Shown here: positions 1 through 9,435 of the stretch, in pieces
How the letters are laid out: each line of letters starts with the position of its first letter
Position numbering within the stretch: position 1 is the stretch's first letter
Origin: JBFHIJ01 sp963678775
GTDB lineage: Bacteria > Bacteroidota > Ignavibacteria > Kapaibacteriales > UBA2268
NCBI GenBank assembly: GCA_963678775.2
Contig: CAXXGR010000007.1
Span: 558,001-622,000, forward strand
Reading direction: 5' to 3'
DNA length: 64,000 nucleotides
Made by a program: the position numbers and the translations under genes
The notes under the pieces: generated by a model
What the model was told of the DNA's origin: nothing
Seen by the model: the letters and a program-made list of their open reading frames with translations, nothing else
Databases searched by the model: none

Positions 1-356
1 TTGCCTAAAGCAACGATATCAGATACATAACCTGCTTTGCATTTGACAGATACTCTTGGAGCTATCTCAAGTCCTGCTGCATTAGCAGGAAAAATAGCAA
101 CATTGCAAGACTCTTTTGTTGCTACCTGAGCAAACCCTGCTGCAAGAGCTGAGGAAGAGTGATTAGTATAAAAAGGGTCTTCTAATTTAACAACTTTGGA
201 TAATCCGTATTCACCGGCTGTTTTAATCGCAGAATCATCAGCATTTGCTATTACACCAACAACATCATTTGAAATACTACGAGCTGCTGTAATCATCTCA
301 TAAGATACTCTTTTGAGTTCAGCTCCTTGAGCTTCTAAGTAAACTAAAACTTTCAT
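1..356 (-). CDS. etfA: Electron transfer flavoprotein alpha subunit (partial, C-terminus outside window)
   Basis: The reverse complement starts at an ATG (354-356) and stays open to the window edge, giving about 118 residues beginning MKVLVYLEAQGAELKRVS. This matches the N-terminal domain of ETF alpha, including the ANAAGLEIAPRVSVK stretch that resembles the alpha-subunit segment preceding the FAD domain. ETF is a cytoplasmic FAD/AMP heterodimer that passes electrons from acyl-CoA dehydrogenases to a quinone reductase or, in bifurcating complexes, to other acceptors. The FAD-binding C-terminal half lies beyond position 1. It follows etfB after 25 bp on the same strand, the usual etfBA order. 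Confidence 0.9.
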   Translation of the reverse strand, partial: MKVLVYLEAQGAELKRVSYEMITAARSISNDVVGVIANADDSAIKTAGEYGLSKVVKLEDPFYTNHSSSALAAGFAQVATKESCNVAIFPANAAGLEIAPRVSVKCKAGYVSDIVALG

Positions 357-381
357 TTATATTTCTCCCATTATTTCGCTA

Positions 382-1128
382 TTAAATAACTTTTGCTTCT
401 TCGCGTAACAAACGAACCAATTCTGCAATGTCTGCATCGCTGTCAGTTAATATTTTACCCACACGTTGTTTATCAGGCAATACCATAGATAAGATATTAA
501 CTCTTTGCTCTGTATCAACCGCATCTTTTTGTTCGATAGGTTTAGATTTAGCTTTCATAATATCCGGCAGTTTTGGATAGCGAGGTTCGTTTAAACCTTT
601 CTGAGCACTAATGATGCATGGGAGAGTAGTTTCAACTATTTCTTTACCACCTTCGATATCTCTTTCGGCAGTAACTTTATCGCCGTCTATGTCCAGCTTA
701 GACACGACAGAAATAGATGGCATATCTAACATTTCTGCTAGCATCGAAGGCATTTGTAAAGAATCAAAATCAACGCTTTGTTTACCCATTAGTATCAAAT
801 CAGGGTTGATTTCTTTTGAAATAGTAGCAAGGTTTTCAGCTATATAGTTAGAATCTTTTGTAGTATCACCTTTTACCAATATGGCTTTATCTACACCCAT
901 AGCCAAGGCAGTTCTCAATACGTCTACTGCTTGGTCGGTTCCTATTGTAAGAGCTGTTACAGTGCCACCATTTTTTTGCTTTAACTGTAAAGCTTCTTCT
1001 AGAGCAAACTCATCATAAGGGTTAACAATATATTTAACGCCTTTTGATTCAATATACTTTTTGTCTGCACCAATTGCTACTCTTGTAGCTGTGTCCGGTA
1101 CTCTTGATATACATACCAAAATATTCAT
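382..1128 (-). CDS. etfB: Electron transfer flavoprotein beta subunit
   Basis: A 248-residue protein of normal EtfB length. It begins MNILVCISRVPDTATRV and has the typical NPYDEFALEEALQLK segment, the nucleotide-binding region around residues 105-140 (LILMGKQSVDFDSLQMPSML) and the EtfB signature region near AERDIEGGKEIVETTLPC. It binds AMP and forms the ETF heterodimer with the alpha subunit encoded 25 bp downstream. A TAnnTTTG promoter element lies about 40 bp upstream, so this is probably the first gene of an etfBA operon. Nothing in view tells whether the complex is classical or electron-bifurcating. Confidence 0.95.
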   Translation of the reverse strand: MNILVCISRVPDTATRVAIGADKKYIESKGVKYIVNPYDEFALEEALQLKQKNGGTVTALTIGTDQAVDVLRTALAMGVDKAILVKGDTTKDSNYIAENLATISKEINPDLILMGKQSVDFDSLQMPSMLAEMLDMPSISVVSKLDIDGDKVTAERDIEGGKEIVETTLPCIISAQKGLNEPRYPKLPDIMKAKSKPIEQKDAVDTEQRVNILSMVLPDKQRVGKILTDSDADIAELVRLLREEAKVI

Positions 1129-1164
1129 CTTAACTCCGGTTAATATAAATCATAACAATCTTTG

Positions 1165-1172
1165 CAAATATA
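1165..1172 (-). promoter_or_regulatory. Probable -7 promoter element for etfB
   Basis: The minus strand reads TATATTTG, an exact match to the Bacteroidota -7 consensus TAnnTTTG, 37 bases upstream of the etfB start codon. A TTG lies 17 bases further upstream, a little closer than the usual 19-21. The same octamer pattern recurs in front of other genes here. Confidence 0.5.
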
Positions 1173-1243
1173 AACAAATCTCTAAATTACAATATATCAA
1201 AAATCAGAGAAAATGTTATAAAAATGTTCGTAATTTATAAGAG

Positions 1244-1657
1244 TTAATCTTTGCATATAAAAGAGAAGCTTTCGCTGAATTCAACAGAACGCTTTATAGC
1301 ACAAGGAGGTATGTTGTCTATTTGCCATGAAGCAGGTATAGTCATTTTGCAGATTTTTCTATCTTGAATAACTTCTATTGAAATATTGCCTTCGTAAGTA
1401 TTTACATTTTGTGAACAGCAAATGACCTGCCAAGTGAGAATTAGATGGTTTAGTTTATCCGGGGCAATTTTAATTTCTTTAGAGACAGTTTGCCCATTGC
1501 CTGCAGCCATTTTCCAATAAGTTAGAGCTTCCTGAGTTTCCTTGTGAAAAAGGCGAAATTCAGCTCCGGCCATAAGATCTTCGTCTACTGAAAAGCGAAC
1601 AAAAATATTGTTGCCTGCTGAGTTGACGATGCAATATCGGGTAACTTCTTTTTTCAA
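1244..1657 (-). CDS. Hypothetical protein, 137 aa
   Basis: I do not recognise this protein. It is a 137-residue soluble-looking product starting MKKEVTRYCIVNSAGNNIF, with no signal peptide or membrane segment. Predicted beta-strands alternate through most of its length (VRFSVDEDL, SIEVIQD, CKMTIPASW), and six cysteines include a CC pair near residue 80. The pattern suggests a small beta-sandwich. It stands alone between etfB and uvrA, with its own TAnnTTTG element upstream at 1707-1714, so it is probably a monocistronic real gene. Codon use looks like its neighbours'. Confidence 0.6.
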   Translation of the reverse strand: MKKEVTRYCIVNSAGNNIFVRFSVDEDLMAGAEFRLFHKETQEALTYWKMAAGNGQTVSKEIKIAPDKLNHLILTWQVICCSQNVNTYEGNISIEVIQDRKICKMTIPASWQIDNIPPCAIKRSVEFSESFSFICKD

Positions 1658-1706
1658 TATATTCCTACGTTCAATAATTTCTGTAATAAGATATACTAAT
1701 TGCTAT

Positions 1707-1714
1707 CAAAAATA
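1707..1714 (-). promoter_or_regulatory. Probable -7 promoter element for the 137-aa gene
   Basis: The minus strand reads TATTTTTG, matching TAnnTTTG, 50 bases upstream of the start of the 137-aa gene. It sits just downstream of the uvrA stop codon, so it would give the small gene its own transcript. Confidence 0.4.
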
Positions 1715-1731
1715 TTGTTAAGAATAGATTA

Positions 1732-4611
1732 TTATAACTCATCTTTTAAATATTTACCTGTGAGACTAATTTTTGATTTAGAAATTTTCTCAGGTGTACC
1801 TTGTGCAATGATTTTACCACCGTGTCTGCCGCCTTCAGGTCCGAGATCAATAATTTTATCTGCACACTTGATAACATCTAAATTATGTTCTATTATTATG
1901 GCAGTATTACCTTTGTATACTAATTTGTGTATTAATTTTAAAAGTATATTTATATCTTCAAAATGTAAACCTGTTGTAGGTTCATCTAAGAGGTATAAAG
2001 TCTTACCGGTGCTTCTTTTTGAAAGTTCAGTTGCCAATTTTACTCGTTGAGCCTCACCACCAGAAAGGGTTGGTGCTTGCTGACCTAACTTAATGTAAGT
2101 CAATCCCACATCCATTAAAGTTTGAAGTTTGTTGTGAATTTTTGGAATATCTTTAAAGAAAGTAGTACCTTCTTCTACAGTCATATCTAGCACATCTGCA
2201 ATAGACTTATTCTTGAATGTTACTGAAAGTGTTTCCATGTTGTATCGTTTTCCATTGCAAGCTTCGCATTCTACATATACTTCAGGTAAAAAATTCATTT
2301 CAATTTTTTTAAGTCCTGCACCTTCACATTCTTCACATCTGCCACCTTTCACATTAAAAGAAAACCTGCCGGCTTGATATCCTCTTATTTTTGATTCAGG
2401 TAGCAATGCAAAGAAATCTCTAATTAAAGTAAACAAACCTGTATATGTTGCCGGATTAGAACGAGGAGTTCTTCCTATAGGTGTTTGATCGATCTCAATA
2501 ACTTTATCTATATATTCTAAACCATTGATATCCTTGTAAGGTAGAGGAATCTTGGTTGACCTGTAAAAGTGTCTGGAAAGTATAGGATATAAAGTATCAT
2601 TTATAAGAGATGATTTGCCTGAGCCACTCATACCTGTTACGCAAGTAAAAGTACCAAGAGGTATTTTTAAATCTACATTTTTTAAATTATTTCCGGTAGC
2701 TCCTTGTAATTCTAAGTAGTTACCATTGCCTTCTCTTCTGGATTTTGGAGTAGGTATTGCTTTAACTCCTGATAAATACTGGGCAGTCAAAGATGAAGTC
2801 AGTGTATCTTTATTCAGGTGTTTAATGTTTTGGGGCTGAGTCGAGACAATAATATGACCTCCATGAATACCCGCTCCGGGGCCAACATCAATTAGATGGT
2901 CAGCTTCCTCAATCATAGCTTTATCATGCTCAACGACAATAACAGTATTTCCCAAATCACGTAATTCTTTAAGTGATTGAATAAGTTTATAATTGTCATG
3001 CTGATGCAATCCTATACTAGGCTCATCAAGAATATACATAATGCCTACAAGTTTAGAACCTATTTGAGATGCTAATCGAATTCTCTGTGATTCTCCACCT
3101 GAAAGAGTTTTCACTGACCTACCAATACTTAAGTAAGTTAAACCGACGTCTTGTAAAAAGTTTAGGCGTTCTGTTATCTCTTTTAAAATAAGCTTTGCTA
3201 TTGTATTCTTTTTAGTATTTAATTTGTTAGGTAGTTCTTTAAAAAACTCTAAGCAAGAAGTTATATCATATTGTGAGATATCAGCTACTGAATGACTATC
3301 TATCAAAACTGCTAAGTTTTCTAATTTTAAACGACCTCCGTTACAAACATCACAAACTTGAGAAGACATAAATTCTTCAATCTTTCGTTTTATAAGTCCT
3401 GAGTTTGTAGTTTCATACTGCGATCTAAAAGTAGGAAGCACTCCGGCAAATTTGTGTTTGTAATTAATCTTTTTAGTATCTGAAAAATTATATTCTACAT
3501 TTATTTCTGTAGCAGAACCATATAAGACTAAGTTTAAGTCTTCTTTTTTCAAGTCCTTAATAGGTTTATCTAAGTCAATACTATTATCATTAGCAAAAGC
3601 ATTTAATTGAGCCCATATCCACATATCACGCTTTTTGCCTAAAATAGCTATGCCACCCTCAGCGATAGATAGTGATTTGTCAGGGATTACTAAATCGCGA
3701 CTAAAATCAATTAACTCTCCAATACCATTGCATTTGGGGCAGGCGCCAAATGGAGAGTTGAAAGAAAATCTATATGGAGATAATTGAGTATATGCTTTGC
3801 TACATGAAGGACAAGAATAATTAGTACTAAAAAGTATTTCAGTATTATCTGTTCTTGCAAGTAACATCATTGTTCCATCTCCTTTTTGTAGAGCTAACTC
3901 AATGCTTTCTGTAATGCGACTCATTTGAGATTGCTCTACGATACAACGATCTACTATAAGTTCAATATTATGAATCTGATAGCGATTAACTTTAAGACCC
4001 GATACTAATTCAGTTAGTTCTCCATCTATTCGTACTTTTGTAAAGCCTTGCTTCATAAGCTGCTCGAAGAACTCACGGTAATGACCTTTGCGACCTTTCA
4101 CGAGGGGAGTAAGTATTTGTATCTTTTCGTTTGCAAATTCAACAAAAATCTCAGATACTATTTGGTCTAAACTCTTTTTCTCTACAGGAATATGGCACTC
4201 TGTGCAATGTTGTGTGCCGATTTTAGCAAATAGGAGTCGAATATAATCGTATATCTCAGTAGTAGTTCCCACAGTGGAACGAGGGTTATGACTTATTGTT
4301 TTTTGTTCTATGGATATAGCAGGAGATAATCCTTCTATGCGATCTACGTCAGGCTTTTTCATCATGCCTAAGTATTGGCGTGCATAAGCCGAAAGGCATT
4401 CAACATAACGTCGCTGTCCCTCTGCGTATAATGTGTCAAAAGCAAGGCTAGACTTGCCCGAACCTGATAATCCGGTAATCACTACTAATTTATCTCTAGG
4501 GATTGTTATATTTATATTTTTTAAATTATTTTCCCTGGCACCGGTTATTACTATTTCTTTTAATTCTTGATTTATGTACTTTTGCAAAGGTGCTTTTAGA
4601 GTATCTCTCAT
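1732..4611 (-). CDS. uvrA: Excinuclease ABC subunit A
   Basis: A 959-residue UvrA of standard length, the DNA-damage sensor of nucleotide excision repair that loads UvrB. Both ABC ATPase modules are visible. The first Walker A is GLSGSGKS near residue 48, with signature LSGGESQRIRLASQIG near 510 and YILDEPSIGLHQHD. The second Walker A is GMSGSGKS near 660, with signature LSGGEAQRVKLATELS and YLLDEPTTGLHFED. Zinc-binding CxxC pairs are present: CPSC...CPKC in the first half and CEEC...CEAC in the second. It is preceded by a TAnnTTTG element and appears monocistronic. No missing residues were noticed. Confidence 0.98.
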   Translation of the reverse strand: MRDTLKAPLQKYINQELKEIVITGARENNLKNINITIPRDKLVVITGLSGSGKSSLAFDTLYAEGQRRYVECLSAYARQYLGMMKKPDVDRIEGLSPAISIEQKTISHNPRSTVGTTTEIYDYIRLLFAKIGTQHCTECHIPVEKKSLDQIVSEIFVEFANEKIQILTPLVKGRKGHYREFFEQLMKQGFTKVRIDGELTELVSGLKVNRYQIHNIELIVDRCIVEQSQMSRITESIELALQKGDGTMMLLARTDNTEILFSTNYSCPSCSKAYTQLSPYRFSFNSPFGACPKCNGIGELIDFSRDLVIPDKSLSIAEGGIAILGKKRDMWIWAQLNAFANDNSIDLDKPIKDLKKEDLNLVLYGSATEINVEYNFSDTKKINYKHKFAGVLPTFRSQYETTNSGLIKRKIEEFMSSQVCDVCNGGRLKLENLAVLIDSHSVADISQYDITSCLEFFKELPNKLNTKKNTIAKLILKEITERLNFLQDVGLTYLSIGRSVKTLSGGESQRIRLASQIGSKLVGIMYILDEPSIGLHQHDNYKLIQSLKELRDLGNTVIVVEHDKAMIEEADHLIDVGPGAGIHGGHIIVSTQPQNIKHLNKDTLTSSLTAQYLSGVKAIPTPKSRREGNGNYLELQGATGNNLKNVDLKIPLGTFTCVTGMSGSGKSSLINDTLYPILSRHFYRSTKIPLPYKDINGLEYIDKVIEIDQTPIGRTPRSNPATYTGLFTLIRDFFALLPESKIRGYQAGRFSFNVKGGRCEECEGAGLKKIEMNFLPEVYVECEACNGKRYNMETLSVTFKNKSIADVLDMTVEEGTTFFKDIPKIHNKLQTLMDVGLTYIKLGQQAPTLSGGEAQRVKLATELSKRSTGKTLYLLDEPTTGLHFEDINILLKLIHKLVYKGNTAIIIEHNLDVIKCADKIIDLGPEGGRHGGKIIAQGTPEKISKSKISLTGKYLKDEL

Positions 4612-4638
4612 TATATCGATCCTAAAAAAAACAATCTA

Positions 4639-4646
4639 CAAAGATA
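4639..4646 (-). promoter_or_regulatory. Probable -7 promoter element for uvrA
   Basis: The minus strand reads TATCTTTG, matching the Bacteroidota -7 consensus TAnnTTTG, 28 bases upstream of the uvrA start. A TTG is found about 22 bases further upstream. No LexA-type operator was recognised near it. Confidence 0.45.
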
Positions 4647-4704
4647 TATAATATTTGAGATAAAGTGCCAATATTAATTCTAACCAAACTAAAGGATATT
4701 TAAA

Positions 4705-5886
4705 ATGGAATATAAAGATTTTACAGTTTTAATAGTAGATGATTCGCCTACATTACTTAAAACTATATCAGATATGATCAAAAGAAACATGTCGGCTAAA
4801 GTACATGCTGCTCCGTCCAGTAAAGATGCTATTAGGCTTATGGGGAATCACAAAATTGATATAGTTTTGATGGATATATTCATGCCTGAGATTGATGGCT
4901 TTAAAACTGCCAGGCTTATGAAGCAACAAGAGCTTACTGCATCCATACCAGTTATTTTGATGACTGGTTCTGACCCTAAAAAGCAATTGATTGAAGCAGG
5001 TTTTGAAGTAGGAGCTATGGATTATCTTACTAAGCCCTTTAAAGAACAAGAATTAGTCAGATTACTTCAGTTGTATTTTCGCTTCATTCAACATGAGAGA
5101 AATATAAATAGATCTATTTCAGAAAAGAATGAGAACTTAAAAAAAGAAATTATTGAAAGACATAAAGCAGAAGCATTGCTTAAAGAAAAAGAGAGAAAAC
5201 TTCAGGAGTCTAATTCCACTAAAGATAAATTCTTCTCAATCATTGCTCATGATTTAAAAAATCCACTTGGTGCCTTTAAGCAGTTAACTACAATACTTGC
5301 AGATTCTTTTGAAGATTTGTCATTACGTGAAATCACTGAATTTATAAAAGAAATGAAAGACTCTTCTGCAAATTTATACAATTTATTAGAAAATTTACTT
5401 TTTTGGGCAAGAACTCAGACTGGTCAGATACCTTGCAATAAAGAAGAAATGCCACTTGATCTAATAATTACAAGTGTGATTGATTTGAATAAGCAGATAG
5501 CAAAAAATAAAAATATAACCCTCGTTGCCGAATTAGAAGATAGCTTAACTTTGAATGCTGATTATAATATGATATATACAGTTATAAGAAACTTTATTTC
5601 GAATGCCCTGAAGTTTACTCCTGAGGAAGGCAATGTTACTGTAAAAGCTTTCAGAAAGGATGATAGTATGATTATTGAGGTTATTGATACCGGAGTAGGT
5701 ATGTCTAAAGCACAAATGGATAAATTATTTAAAATTGGAGAAAATGTTACTCGTAATGGTACAAATGACGAGAAAGGAACCGGATTAGGACTCATTCTTT
5801 GCCAAGAATTTGTTGAAAAACACGATGGTCGTATTGAAATAAGTTCTGTAGAAAATGTTGGGTCAACATTTAGTATTATTTTCTAG
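4705..5886 (+). CDS. Response regulator receiver-histidine kinase hybrid (REC-HisKA-HATPase)
   Basis: A 393-residue cytoplasmic two-component protein with the receiver domain first. REC occupies about residues 1-125 (LIVDDSPTLL acidic pocket; phospho-Asp in LMDIFMPEIDG; Lys in YLTKPFKEQEL). A helical, coiled-coil-like linker follows (about 130-170). HisKA carries the phospho-His near residue 182 in FSIIAHDLKNP. HATPase_c has the N-box NFISNALKFTPEEG, the G1 box DTGVGMS and the G2 box GTGLGLILC. No sensor or transmembrane segment is visible, so input probably comes through phosphorylation of the REC domain by another kinase. It stands alone, divergent from uvrA, and its last 11 bases overlap the convergent methyltransferase gene. 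A second protein of the same architecture is encoded at 36602-37696. Confidence 0.92.
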   Translation: MEYKDFTVLIVDDSPTLLKTISDMIKRNMSAKVHAAPSSKDAIRLMGNHKIDIVLMDIFMPEIDGFKTARLMKQQELTASIPVILMTGSDPKKQLIEAGFEVGAMDYLTKPFKEQELVRLLQLYFRFIQHERNINRSISEKNENLKKEIIERHKAEALLKEKERKLQESNSTKDKFFSIIAHDLKNPLGAFKQLTTILADSFEDLSLREITEFIKEMKDSSANLYNLLENLLFWARTQTGQIPCNKEEMPLDLIITSVIDLNKQIAKNKNITLVAELEDSLTLNADYNMIYTVIRNFISNALKFTPEEGNVTVKAFRKDDSMIIEVIDTGVGMSKAQMDKLFKIGENVTRNGTNDEKGTGLGLILCQEFVEKHDGRIEISSVENVGSTFSIIF

Positions 5887-6466
5887 CTATTAAACGAATG
5901 ATATTAGCGGTTCCATTGTGAAGCGCTCCTTCATGTAAGCTAGTTGTAGTCTCTTCAACTGATAATATATTCAGTTGGCGAAAGTCTTCAATTAGCTCTT
6001 GTGCGGAGTATAGCATATCAATATTTTTAGGTCCGCCTGTATTTCTTTCTATTTGTTTTTTAGAAAACATTTCTAAAAACAATGTACCTTTCGGCTTTAG
6101 ATATTTAATTATATTTTGGTGTGCAAGTCTTCTGGAAAGACTTGGTAAGTGCATATATATCAATCCAATAGCATCGTACTTCTGAGATGGTTTTAAGTCT
6201 AAAATATCGCAAACAATATACTTCATCTTAAGTCCATTGCCTTGAGCAATCTTTAATGCTTTTCCCTTAGCTATTGTGCTTCCGTCGTGAGCAGTTACAT
6301 TCCATCCTAGCTTTGCAGCATATATTGCATTTCTACCTTCGCCTTCTCCGGGTAAAAGCAAAGAACCCGGTTTCATAGAGTCTATTGTTGCTTTAAAAAA
6401 TGCGTTAGGCTCCGAACCATAAATCAATTCTTCAGTATTAAATTTTGCGTCCCAAAAGTTATCCAT
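5876..6466 (-). CDS. Class I SAM-dependent methyltransferase (TehB/TPMT-like)
   Basis: A 196-residue cytoplasmic protein with a Rossmann methyltransferase fold. Motif I is LLLPGEGEGRNAIYAA near residue 37, followed by the acidic AHDGS. The later segment YDAIGLIYMHLPSLSRR resembles motif IV of TehB-like and thiopurine-like enzymes, which often use YxH at this place. The N-terminal WDAKFNTEELIYGSEPNAFF is typical of the same group. The substrate cannot be told from sequence; TehB relatives methylate tellurite or selenite, others small thiols. It lies 9 bp downstream of recG on the same strand and is probably co-transcribed with it. Its 3' end overlaps the convergent kinase gene by 11 bp. Confidence 0.82.
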   Translation of the reverse strand: MDNFWDAKFNTEELIYGSEPNAFFKATIDSMKPGSLLLPGEGEGRNAIYAAKLGWNVTAHDGSTIAKGKALKIAQGNGLKMKYIVCDILDLKPSQKYDAIGLIYMHLPSLSRRLAHQNIIKYLKPKGTLFLEMFSKKQIERNTGGPKNIDMLYSAQELIEDFRQLNILSVEETTTSLHEGALHNGTANIIRLIARK

Positions 6467-6475
6467 TTCACTTCC

Positions 6476-8701
6476 TTATGCAATATCAAAAAAGTTTGAA
6501 TCAGAGAAGTAATTTCTTGACATTTCTGCTCTTAATAATCTATTATCTTGATTTCTTAGATGTGGGTCGGAAGAAATTATTTTAAGTGCTTCTTTCTTTG
6601 CTATTTCCATTATTTCACCATCACTGACTAAATCGGCATACTTAAAGTCGGGGAGACCCGCCTGTTTTGTTCCCAATATGTCGCCGGGTCCTCTCAATTT
6701 TAAATCAACTTCAGATATTTTAAAGCCATCAGTAGTTTCTGCCATAGTTTTTAATCTGATGATAGCAGCAGTTTTTGTATTGTCTGCCTGTTCTTTTTTA
6801 TTTAGTTGGAACTTATAGTTATCTTTTGTCATCAGTATGCAGTATGATTGGTTAGCACCTCTTCCAACTCTGCCGCGCAACTGATGCAGTTGAGAAAGTC
6901 CAAAACGTTCTGCATTTTCTATTACCATAACGCTGGCATTTGGTATATCTATTCCAACTTCTATTACTGTAGTAGCTACCAGAATGTCATATTCTTTATT
7001 TAGAAAACTTTGCATAGCTTCTTCCTTTTCATACCACAACATTTGGCCATGAAGTAATCCCAATTTAAAGTCAGGGAAAACAGCTTTTAATGGTTCATAA
7101 TACTCGGTAGCTGATTTGACTTCTTCTATTTTTTCAGATTTCTCTACAAAAGGAAAAACAATAAAAGCCTGTCTGCCTTGCTTGATTTCGCTTCTTATAA
7201 AATCAAAAACTGCATCGTGATTGCTCTCAAATTCTACTTTAGTAAGTATAGGTTTTCTGTTTTTGGGTTTTGATTTGATTATCGAAACATCCAAGTCACC
7301 ATAAGCAGTCATAGTAAGTGTCCTAGGTATAGGAGTTGCAGTCATTACTAAAATATGTGGTGTGATGGAATCATTGTTAAAAGACTTTTTTGCAAGTTTT
7401 ATTAAATCAGCTCTTTGCATTACTCCAAATCTGTGTTGTTCATCTATAATTACAAGACCTAACTTATTGTAATTTATATCGCTTTGGAATAATGCATGAG
7501 TGCCAACTATGATATTAGCATACCCAATTTCTATTTTTTCAAGTACATCTCTTCTTAGTCTTGCTTTTTGACCACCAACTAACTGAACTACCTTTATTTC
7601 TAAGTCTTTAAGAAAATTATTTAAGCTATGAAAGTGTTGCTCTGCCAGTATTTCTGTGGGAGCCATAAAGGCTACCTGCAATCCTGAATCTATAGCCATC
7701 AGCATTGTGAAAATTGCAACAATAGTTTTACCTGAGCCTACATCTCCTTGTAGTAAACGGTTCATCGCGTTGCCGTTTTCCATGTCTTTAGCTATTTCTC
7801 GAAGTACTTTTTTTTGATCAGGAGTGAGTTCAAAAGGAAGGGCATCGTAAAGATTTCTGGCAGAACTGCTTTTGGGCTTGACTTTTATTCCTTTTTCAAT
7901 AGATTTTAGTTTGTCTTTTTTCAAATTTAAAAACAGTTGAAAAAGGAACAATTCTTCAAATTTTATGCGAAGTTTAGAGCGCTCCAATAAGTCCTTATTT
8001 TTAGGGAAATGTAGATTGAAAACTGCATGAGATTTAAGTGGAAATGCAAATTCATTTAAAATTGATGGAGGGAATATTTCAAGAATATTTACACCATATT
8101 TTTTTAAACAGGCGGCAATTATTTGACGCATAAGCTTCATTGTAATGCCTGCTTTTCTCAAAGAGTCAGACAGCTTGTATTTAGGCAAAATAGCACCACC
8201 TGAGTATAGAGAAGCGTCTTCTTCGTCAATAAGATCAATGTCGGGGTGGTTGAAGCTAAGGAAGTTATACCTGTCTAGTTCTGCTTTGCCACTGACTGCA
8301 AGCAGATTGCCTCTTTGATAGATTTTATCAAAATATTTGACGCTGTTCCAAAATACTATTTTTGCACTAGCACCAGAATTATCACTAAGGGTGAGAGAAA
8401 GCATTTTTCTATTTTTGCCAAATTCTCTAATTTCTTTAGAAATTACTTTTGCTACAACAGTGTATTCGGAATTGAAATATAAATTCTTTTCAGCAGTGTA
8501 GTTGTTTAAGCTTTTTAGCTCAGTTACGAGCTGAGCAAGAGATTTAGTGCCAGCTCTGTCAATGTAGGCACGGGGGAAGTAAAATAATAAGTCTAAAGGG
8601 GTTAAAATGCCTTCTTTTATAAAAGCTTCAGCTCTTTTAGGACCAATGCCTTTGATAAACTGAAGCACATTATTTTCAATATTTATTTTCTCTTCGGGCA
8701 T
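6476..8701 (-). CDS. recG: ATP-dependent DNA helicase RecG
   Basis: A 741-residue RecG, the superfamily 2 helicase that reverses stalled replication forks and branch-migrates Holliday junctions. The N-terminal wedge/OB region (residues 1-270) opens with the helix-hairpin-helix-like IKGIGPKRAEAF and contains YTVVAKVISKEIREFGKNRK. Helicase motifs follow: Q-like LTPDQKKVLREI, motif I QGDVGSGKTIVA, Ia MAPTEILAEQH, II DEQHRFGVMQR, III MTATPIPRTL, V VATTVIEVGIDIP and VI QLRGRVGRG. The C-terminal RecG wedge segment LRGPGDILGTKQAGLPDF is present. The preceding PepSY-like gene ends 3 bp upstream and the methyltransferase starts 9 bp downstream, so the three probably form one transcript. Confidence 0.98.
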   Translation of the reverse strand: MPEEKINIENNVLQFIKGIGPKRAEAFIKEGILTPLDLLFYFPRAYIDRAGTKSLAQLVTELKSLNNYTAEKNLYFNSEYTVVAKVISKEIREFGKNRKMLSLTLSDNSGASAKIVFWNSVKYFDKIYQRGNLLAVSGKAELDRYNFLSFNHPDIDLIDEEDASLYSGGAILPKYKLSDSLRKAGITMKLMRQIIAACLKKYGVNILEIFPPSILNEFAFPLKSHAVFNLHFPKNKDLLERSKLRIKFEELFLFQLFLNLKKDKLKSIEKGIKVKPKSSSARNLYDALPFELTPDQKKVLREIAKDMENGNAMNRLLQGDVGSGKTIVAIFTMLMAIDSGLQVAFMAPTEILAEQHFHSLNNFLKDLEIKVVQLVGGQKARLRRDVLEKIEIGYANIIVGTHALFQSDINYNKLGLVIIDEQHRFGVMQRADLIKLAKKSFNNDSITPHILVMTATPIPRTLTMTAYGDLDVSIIKSKPKNRKPILTKVEFESNHDAVFDFIRSEIKQGRQAFIVFPFVEKSEKIEEVKSATEYYEPLKAVFPDFKLGLLHGQMLWYEKEEAMQSFLNKEYDILVATTVIEVGIDIPNASVMVIENAERFGLSQLHQLRGRVGRGANQSYCILMTKDNYKFQLNKKEQADNTKTAAIIRLKTMAETTDGFKISEVDLKLRGPGDILGTKQAGLPDFKYADLVSDGEIMEIAKKEALKIISSDPHLRNQDNRLLRAEMSRNYFSDSNFFDIA

Positions 8702-8704
8702 ATC

Positions 8705-9175
8705 TTAATATTTGAATTTCATATTTATTTCAACAACTCTGTTTTCGTTATCAAATTCTACTTTCGTTTCTTTGTTTCCTTTGATAAGCTTAACTTGAAA
8801 ACCTGCTTCATCATAATTGCGAATAATCCGTTCTACTTCAATAATCTGTTCGCCCGGAAATTTATTTTCTACAATGTTTTTGATTTTTTCAGGTAGATCA
8901 TCAGTCGGAATTTCACCATCCATACGATATAATGTTCCATCATTTTCAAAGAAATATTCGAAATCATATCGTTCTTCTTCGAATCTGATTCTAAACATAT
9001 CTTTGCCATTTTCTTCTTTAAGATTATAGTCAATTTTATTGGCAGATGAGTGAAGCTCTTTAAACTTTTTAATAACTACTGCAGGCACTTCTGACTCTTT
9101 GAGCTTTTTAGCAAATACATTTCCTGACAGTAAAATAGAAAAAGCAAGAAAAGATAAAATGAGAATCTTTTTCAT
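8705..9175 (-). CDS. Exported PepSY-like protein
   Basis: A 156-residue secreted protein with a clear signal peptide (MKKILILSFLAFSILLSGNVFA, cleavage after VFA). The mature part carries two similar beta-alpha-beta units: KLKESEVPAVVIKKFKELHSS followed by a DMFRIRFEEERYDFEYFF hairpin, and DLPEKIKNIVENKFPGEQI followed by a GFQVKLIKGNKETKVEFD hairpin. This pattern is that of the PepSY-like putative beta-lactamase-inhibitor-like family (DUF2874 type) common in Bacteroidota, which are periplasmic or surface proteins of unknown role. It is the first gene of the string leading into recG, with only 3 bp between them. The link to RecG is positional only. Confidence 0.72.
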   Translation of the reverse strand: MKKILILSFLAFSILLSGNVFAKKLKESEVPAVVIKKFKELHSSANKIDYNLKEENGKDMFRIRFEEERYDFEYFFENDGTLYRMDGEIPTDDLPEKIKNIVENKFPGEQIIEVERIIRNYDEAGFQVKLIKGNKETKVEFDNENRVVEINMKFKY

Positions 9176-9435
9176 TATTCTCTCCCTTAGTGTTTAATTA
9201 CTAAAGCTAATATACAACTTTAACTACAAAATATAAAGCATAATAGGTTTGTTTGCTTCCATAAAGGTCAAGATTGATAGGATTTTATCAATATACGAAG
9301 CTACTCATTTTTCTAAATAATTCGGGATAAGTGGTTTACAAAGGTTTAATATCTTGTTAAGAGCAAGATATAGATTAAAGATGTAATTTGCATCCAATTG
9401 TTTGAGTATTCCTCTATTAATTCCGAGAAGAGCAA